Shown here one piece after another: positions 60,738 to 64,000 of a DNA stretch of 64,000 bases (position 1 is the stretch's first letter; every line of letters begins with the position of its first letter). Made by a program: the position numbers and the translations under genes. Below the pieces are notes generated by a model. It ran no database searches and was not told where the DNA came from. It saw nothing but the letters and a program-made list of their open reading frames with translations. The stretch is from contig CALGJV010000004.1 in assembly GCA_937928595.1 (NCBI GenBank), forward strand, positions 97,430 through 161,429, written 5' to 3'. This DNA is from an uncultured Phycisphaerae bacterium. Its GTDB lineage: Bacteria; Planctomycetota; Phycisphaerae; UBA1845; Fen-1342.

Positions 60738-62099
60738 ATGAACGTTCGCGGGCTCATCCTGGCGCTCGTGCTGGGCGTGCCGGCCGGCGGCCTGATTCTT
60801 TTCGGGCCGCGCGGGCAGTACGACGCACCGCCCGGTCGCACCGTCGTGCGCTACTGGGAGAAGTGGACCGGCGCCGAGGGCGCCGTGATGCACCGCCTGG
60901 TGGAGCGTTTCAACCGCACCGTCGGGGCCGAGCGGAACATCTGGGTCCAGTACATCGCGGTCAGCAACATCGAGCAGCGGACGCTGATCGCGACGGCCGG
61001 CGGCGATCCGCCCGACGTGGCGGGGCTGTACGACTACGTCGTACCGCAGTACGCCGACCAGGGCGCGCTGCGCCCGCTCGAGGAGGAGGCCCGCGCGGCG
61101 GGCATCGCGCTCGACGCGCTGCGGCCCGTCTGGCTCGAGATCGGCCGCTACCGCGGCACGCTCTACGCCCTGCCGAGCACGCCGTACACGATCGCGCTGT
61201 ATTACAACCGCGCGCTGTTCCGCGCAGCCGGGCTCGACCCGGACCGGCCGCCCGCCACGCTCGCGGAGCTGAGCGCCTCCGCGCAGCGCCTGACGCGGAC
61301 CGAGCCGGTCCCGCTGCCCGGCGGCGGGACGGGGACGCGCATCGTGCAGGCCGGGTTCACGCCCTCCACGGCGATGCTGGGCTGGTGGCCGTGGGTCTGG
61401 CCGTGCTTCTTCGACGGCCGCCTGTGGGACGGACAGCGCTGCACGCTCGACACGGCGGCGGGGCGCGCGGCGCTGCACTGGCTGGCCGACCTGCGGCGAG
61501 CGCAGGGGCCGGAGCGGATGCTGAGCTTCGAGGGCACGGCCGGCGCGATCGAGAGCGCGCAGAACCCGTTCCTGTCGGGGCAGGTCGCGATGGTCTTTCA
61601 GGGGCCGTGGCTGTCGAACTGGATCGCGAAGTACGCCCCCGACCTGGATTACGGCGTGGCGCCGTTTCCGTCGGTGACGGTCGAGCGGCGCAACGCCTTC
61701 GCCAGCACCGACGTGTTCGTGATCCCGTCGAGCGCGCGGCATCCGCGCGAGGCCATGACGTTCCTGGCGTTCGTGCTGCAACAGGACGTGCTCGAGGAGC
61801 TGTGCCGCGAGCACAACAAGCTGTCGCCGTTTCGCACGCCGTCGCCGGACTTCTACGCCCGCCACCCGAATCCGCACATTCGCGTGTTCGACGAGCTGGC
61901 GGCCTCGCCCGACGTTTTCGGCTACCCGTCGATGCCGATGTGGCTGCGCGTGATGGACGAGTCGAAGCAGCTGCTCAACATCGTGCTGCGCGACCCGGAT
62001 CAGGCCGATGCCGCGCTGGAGGCGGCCCAGCGCAAGGCCGACGCGATCGTGCGGGACTACGAGGCGATGGCCGCGCAGCGCCGGAGGGCCGGCCGATGA
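60738..62099 (+). CDS. Sugar ABC transporter substrate-binding protein
   Basis: A 453-aa family-1 (MalE/UgpB-like) binding protein. A hydrophobic N-terminal segment (GLILALVLGVPAGGLILF) would anchor it; there is no lipobox Cys. The binding fold has TVVRYWEKWTGAEGAVMHRLVERFN, GDPPDVAGLYDY and YTIALYYNRALFRAAGLDP. It delivers oligosaccharide to the two permeases that follow. ATG 60738 has GAGG 5 nt upstream; the longer frame would run through a repeat palindrome. Its stop overlaps the next start (ATGA). Confidence 0.93.
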   Translation: MNVRGLILALVLGVPAGGLILFGPRGQYDAPPGRTVVRYWEKWTGAEGAVMHRLVERFNRTVGAERNIWVQYIAVSNIEQRTLIATAGGDPPDVAGLYDYVVPQYADQGALRPLEEEARAAGIALDALRPVWLEIGRYRGTLYALPSTPYTIALYYNRALFRAAGLDPDRPPATLAELSASAQRLTRTEPVPLPGGGTGTRIVQAGFTPSTAMLGWWPWVWPCFFDGRLWDGQRCTLDTAAGRAALHWLADLRRAQGPERMLSFEGTAGAIESAQNPFLSGQVAMVFQGPWLSNWIAKYAPDLDYGVAPFPSVTVERRNAFASTDVFVIPSSARHPREAMTFLAFVLQQDVLEELCREHNKLSPFRTPSPDFYARHPNPHIRVFDELAASPDVFGYPSMPMWLRVMDESKQLLNIVLRDPDQADAALEAAQRKADAIVRDYEAMAAQRRRAGR

Positions 62100-63073
62100 G
62101 GGCCTGGGCGGGCAACGCGCGCGGCACCCGCGGGCTCGGCACGGGCCTGCTCTGGACGGCCCCCTGGTGGCTGGGGTTCCTGTTCTTCCTCGCCGTCCCG
62201 ATGGGCATGTCGCTGTACATCAGCTTCTGCGACTATCCCCTGCTCCAGCCGCCAGTGTTCATCGGCGCCGCGAACTACGCGACACTCGCCACCGATCCGG
62301 TGTTCGGCAAGGTCCTGGTCAACACGCTGGTGTTCGCCGCGCTGGCCATTCCGATCGGGACGGTCCTGGCCGTCCTGCTGGCCGTCCTGCTGAACCAGAA
62401 CCTCCCCGGTCAGGGGCTGTTTCGCACCTGCCTGTTCGTGCCGACCGTCGTGCCGCTGGTGGGGGCGGCGCTGGTGTGGCTGTGGCTGCTGAACCCGGAA
62501 TACGGGCTGATCAACGCCGTGCTGCGTCTGCTGGCGCCGCTGGCGACCGGCGCGAACAACCTGATCGCGGCGCTGAGCGGCGGGCACCGCCTGACGTGGC
62601 TGTCCGAGCTGGCGGCCGGGCCGCAGTGGCTCTCGTCGCCGCACTGGGCGATGGCGGCGCTGGTGCTCATCAGCCTGTGGGGGGTCGGTTCGGCCGTCGT
62701 CATCTACCTCGCGGGCCTTCAGGAAATCCCGGTCGATCTCTACGAGGCCGCGATGCTCGACGGGGCCTCGGCCCCGCGGCGCTTCTGGCACGTGACGCTG
62801 CCGGGACTCAGCCCGGTCATCCTGTTCAATGTCATCACCGGGCTGATCGGCACCTGGCAGATCTTCGCCCTGCCCTACGTGCTCATGCGCGGCGAGCAGG
62901 GCCCCGGCCGCAGCACCTACTTCTACACGATGTACCTGTTCGACAACGCGTTCCGCTATCTGAAGATGGGCTACGCCAGCGCGATGGCGTGGATCCAACT
63001 GCTCATCATTCTCCTGCTGACCGCGCTGGTGTTCTGGGTCGGCAAGCGCACGGTGCACTACCGCGGAGCCTGA
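62096..63073 (+). CDS. Sugar ABC permease, MalF/UgpA-like
   Basis: A 325-aa inner-membrane permease with about six transmembrane segments. The EAA loop that docks the ATPase is present (EIPVDLYEAAMLDGASAPRRFWHVTLPGLSPV). FRTCLFVPTVVPLVGAALVWLWLL is family-typical. ATG 62096 overlaps the binding-protein stop. Partner permease follows after 4 bp. Confidence 0.95.
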   Translation: MRAWAGNARGTRGLGTGLLWTAPWWLGFLFFLAVPMGMSLYISFCDYPLLQPPVFIGAANYATLATDPVFGKVLVNTLVFAALAIPIGTVLAVLLAVLLNQNLPGQGLFRTCLFVPTVVPLVGAALVWLWLLNPEYGLINAVLRLLAPLATGANNLIAALSGGHRLTWLSELAAGPQWLSSPHWAMAALVLISLWGVGSAVVIYLAGLQEIPVDLYEAAMLDGASAPRRFWHVTLPGLSPVILFNVITGLIGTWQIFALPYVLMRGEQGPGRSTYFYTMYLFDNAFRYLKMGYASAMAWIQLLIILLLTALVFWVGKRTVHYRGA

Positions 63074-63077
63074 GCCG

Positions 63078-64000
63078 GTGACGACGGGCCCCCGACAAGC
63101 CGAGCCGCGCCCGCCCGCCGGGGCGGCGCGCGCCGCCGCGGGCGGCCCCGTGCGAGCGTCCCGGCCGCGCGGGCCGCGGGTGCGCAACGTCCTCCGCGTC
63201 ACGCTGACGTACGTGCTGCTGCTCGGCGTGTCGGCCGTGTACGTCCTGCCCCTGGTCGGCATGGTCAGCGCGACGTTCAAGACGCCGCAGGAGCTCAAGC
63301 GCGTGCCGCCGACGCTCCTGCCCGACAGTCTCCGCCAGGGGCCGCCGCGACTCGACTTCAGCGCGTACGGCCGGCTGTTTCAGTCGGTGTCCGGCCCGGT
63401 CGACGGGCGCGCGCGGGAGCCGGCGCTCGGCCCGCCGGCGTTCGACTATCCGCTGTACGCCCGCAACACGCTGATCATCCTCGTGCTGAGCCTCGCGGGA
63501 GTGTTGCTGTCCAACGCGATCGCGGCGTACGGGTTCGCCCGCGTGCCGTTCCGCGGGCGGGGCGCCCTGTTCGCGCTGTGTCTGGCGACGATGATGATCC
63601 CGTTTCCGGTCATCATGGTGCCGAGCTACATCCTGTTCAAGCATCTGGGGTGGATCGGCACGCTGGCGCCGCTGTGGGTGCCGGCGTGGTTCGGCAGCGC
63701 GTTCAACATCTTCCTGCTGCGCCAGTTCTTCCTCGGCATCCCTCGGGAGCTGGAGGAGTCGGCCATGCTGGACGGCTGCTCGCGCTGGGGCTGCTTCTGG
63801 CGGATCATGCTGCCGCTGGCGCGGCCGGCGCTGGCGGTGGTGGCGTTGTTCCACTGCCTGGCGGTCTGGAACGACCTGGTGGGGCCGCTGATCTACCTGA
63901 CGCACCAGGACCAGTTCACGCTGGCGCTGGGCCTCCAGTTCCTCCAGAGCAAGGCGGGCGACACGCCGTGGAACCAGCTCATGGCGGCGGCGACGCTGGT
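63078..64000 (+). CDS. Sugar ABC permease, MalG/UgpE-like (3' end cut by window)
   Basis: At least 307 codons, open to the window end. After a Pro/Arg-rich N-terminal stretch of about 30 residues comes a transmembrane helix (VTLTYVLLLGVSAVYVLPLVG), the periplasmic loop, and further membrane segments. The EAA motif ELEESAMLDGCSRWGCFWRIMLPLARPAL is seen near residue 230. The GTG at 63078 lies 4 bp after the previous stop. No ATPase gene is seen; a shared MsmK-type ATPase elsewhere is likely. Confidence 0.9.
   Translation, partial: MTTGPRQAEPRPPAGAARAAAGGPVRASRPRGPRVRNVLRVTLTYVLLLGVSAVYVLPLVGMVSATFKTPQELKRVPPTLLPDSLRQGPPRLDFSAYGRLFQSVSGPVDGRAREPALGPPAFDYPLYARNTLIILVLSLAGVLLSNAIAAYGFARVPFRGRGALFALCLATMMIPFPVIMVPSYILFKHLGWIGTLAPLWVPAWFGSAFNIFLLRQFFLGIPRELEESAMLDGCSRWGCFWRIMLPLARPALAVVALFHCLAVWNDLVGPLIYLTHQDQFTLALGLQFLQSKAGDTPWNQLMAAATL

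Noticed and set aside
1..64000. CRISPR arrays, tRNA genes, rRNA genes, insertion sequences
   Set aside because: No regularly spaced direct repeats, cloverleaf patterns with T-loops, rRNA segments or transposase domains were found on reading both strands. A computed search could still find a divergent tRNA.

Overview
The window is about 64 kb of very GC-rich bacterial chromosome, packed with genes on both strands. The best guess is a planctomycete (Planctomycetota, perhaps Phycisphaerae-like). This is an inference from several things: two secreted proteins ending in dockerin-like Asp-rich repeats, two small proteins that resemble conserved planctomycete hypotheticals (15507-15821 and 45816-46244), TPR-rich proteins, and TCCGAG-anchored intergenic hairpins. 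No rRNA, tRNA, CRISPR array, prophage or transposase was seen.

Region by region. Positions 1-7.8 kb: end of an RdgC-like protein, argS, a deoxyhypusine-synthase-family enzyme, an MGH1/GH63-like glycosidase and a radical SAM protein. Positions 7.8-9.5 kb: a repeat-rich gap, an isochorismatase-fold hydrolase overlapping a zinc-ribbon membrane protein, and a 60-bp inverted duplication flanking both. Positions 9.5-16 kb: a TPR/HEAT protein, clpS, a TPP riboswitch with thiC, a double GNAT acetyltransferase and a small coiled-coil protein. Positions 16-18.3 kb: a translationally coupled diguanylate cyclase and orphan ParA.

Positions 18.5-35 kb are a contiguous flagellar cluster: a TPR protein, a FlgN-like chaperone, a histidine kinase, a sigma-54 response regulator, then flgB-flgC-fliE-fliF-fliG-fliH-fliI-fliJ-(YlxF/MotE-like)-fliK-flgD-flgE-flbD. 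A near-consensus sigma-54 promoter (23618-23633) lies between the regulator and flgB. The likely circuit is that the kinase and regulator switch on the basal-body and hook operon. Stator, switch (fliM/N), export-gate and filament genes are not here. A chemotaxis/signalling trio (cheD, HDOD protein, CheY-like regulator) is at 43.8-45.6 kb.

Positions 35-50.7 kb are mixed housekeeping and accessory genes: coaD, a purple-acid-phosphatase-like enzyme, a PhnD-like lipoprotein, pyrK (preceded by a strong promoter and a rho-independent terminator, so an attenuator or small RNA), a Nudix hydrolase, a TPR protein, an orphan RbsA-type ABC ATPase, tyrS, an RlmI-like methyltransferase, a PilZ protein, a YacP/NYN protein and ribokinase.

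Positions 50.7-64 kb are a secreted and carbohydrate-active region: a GHL10-type glycosidase and a golvesin-containing amidase (both with dockerin-like tails), a large (alpha/alpha)6-type glycosidase, and divergently a GH1 beta-glucosidase with a sugar ABC transporter (binding protein and two permeases, the last cut by the window end). A LacI/CcpA-type operator overlaps the promoter in the divergent gap, so this locus is probably controlled by sugar through a LacI-family repressor located elsewhere.
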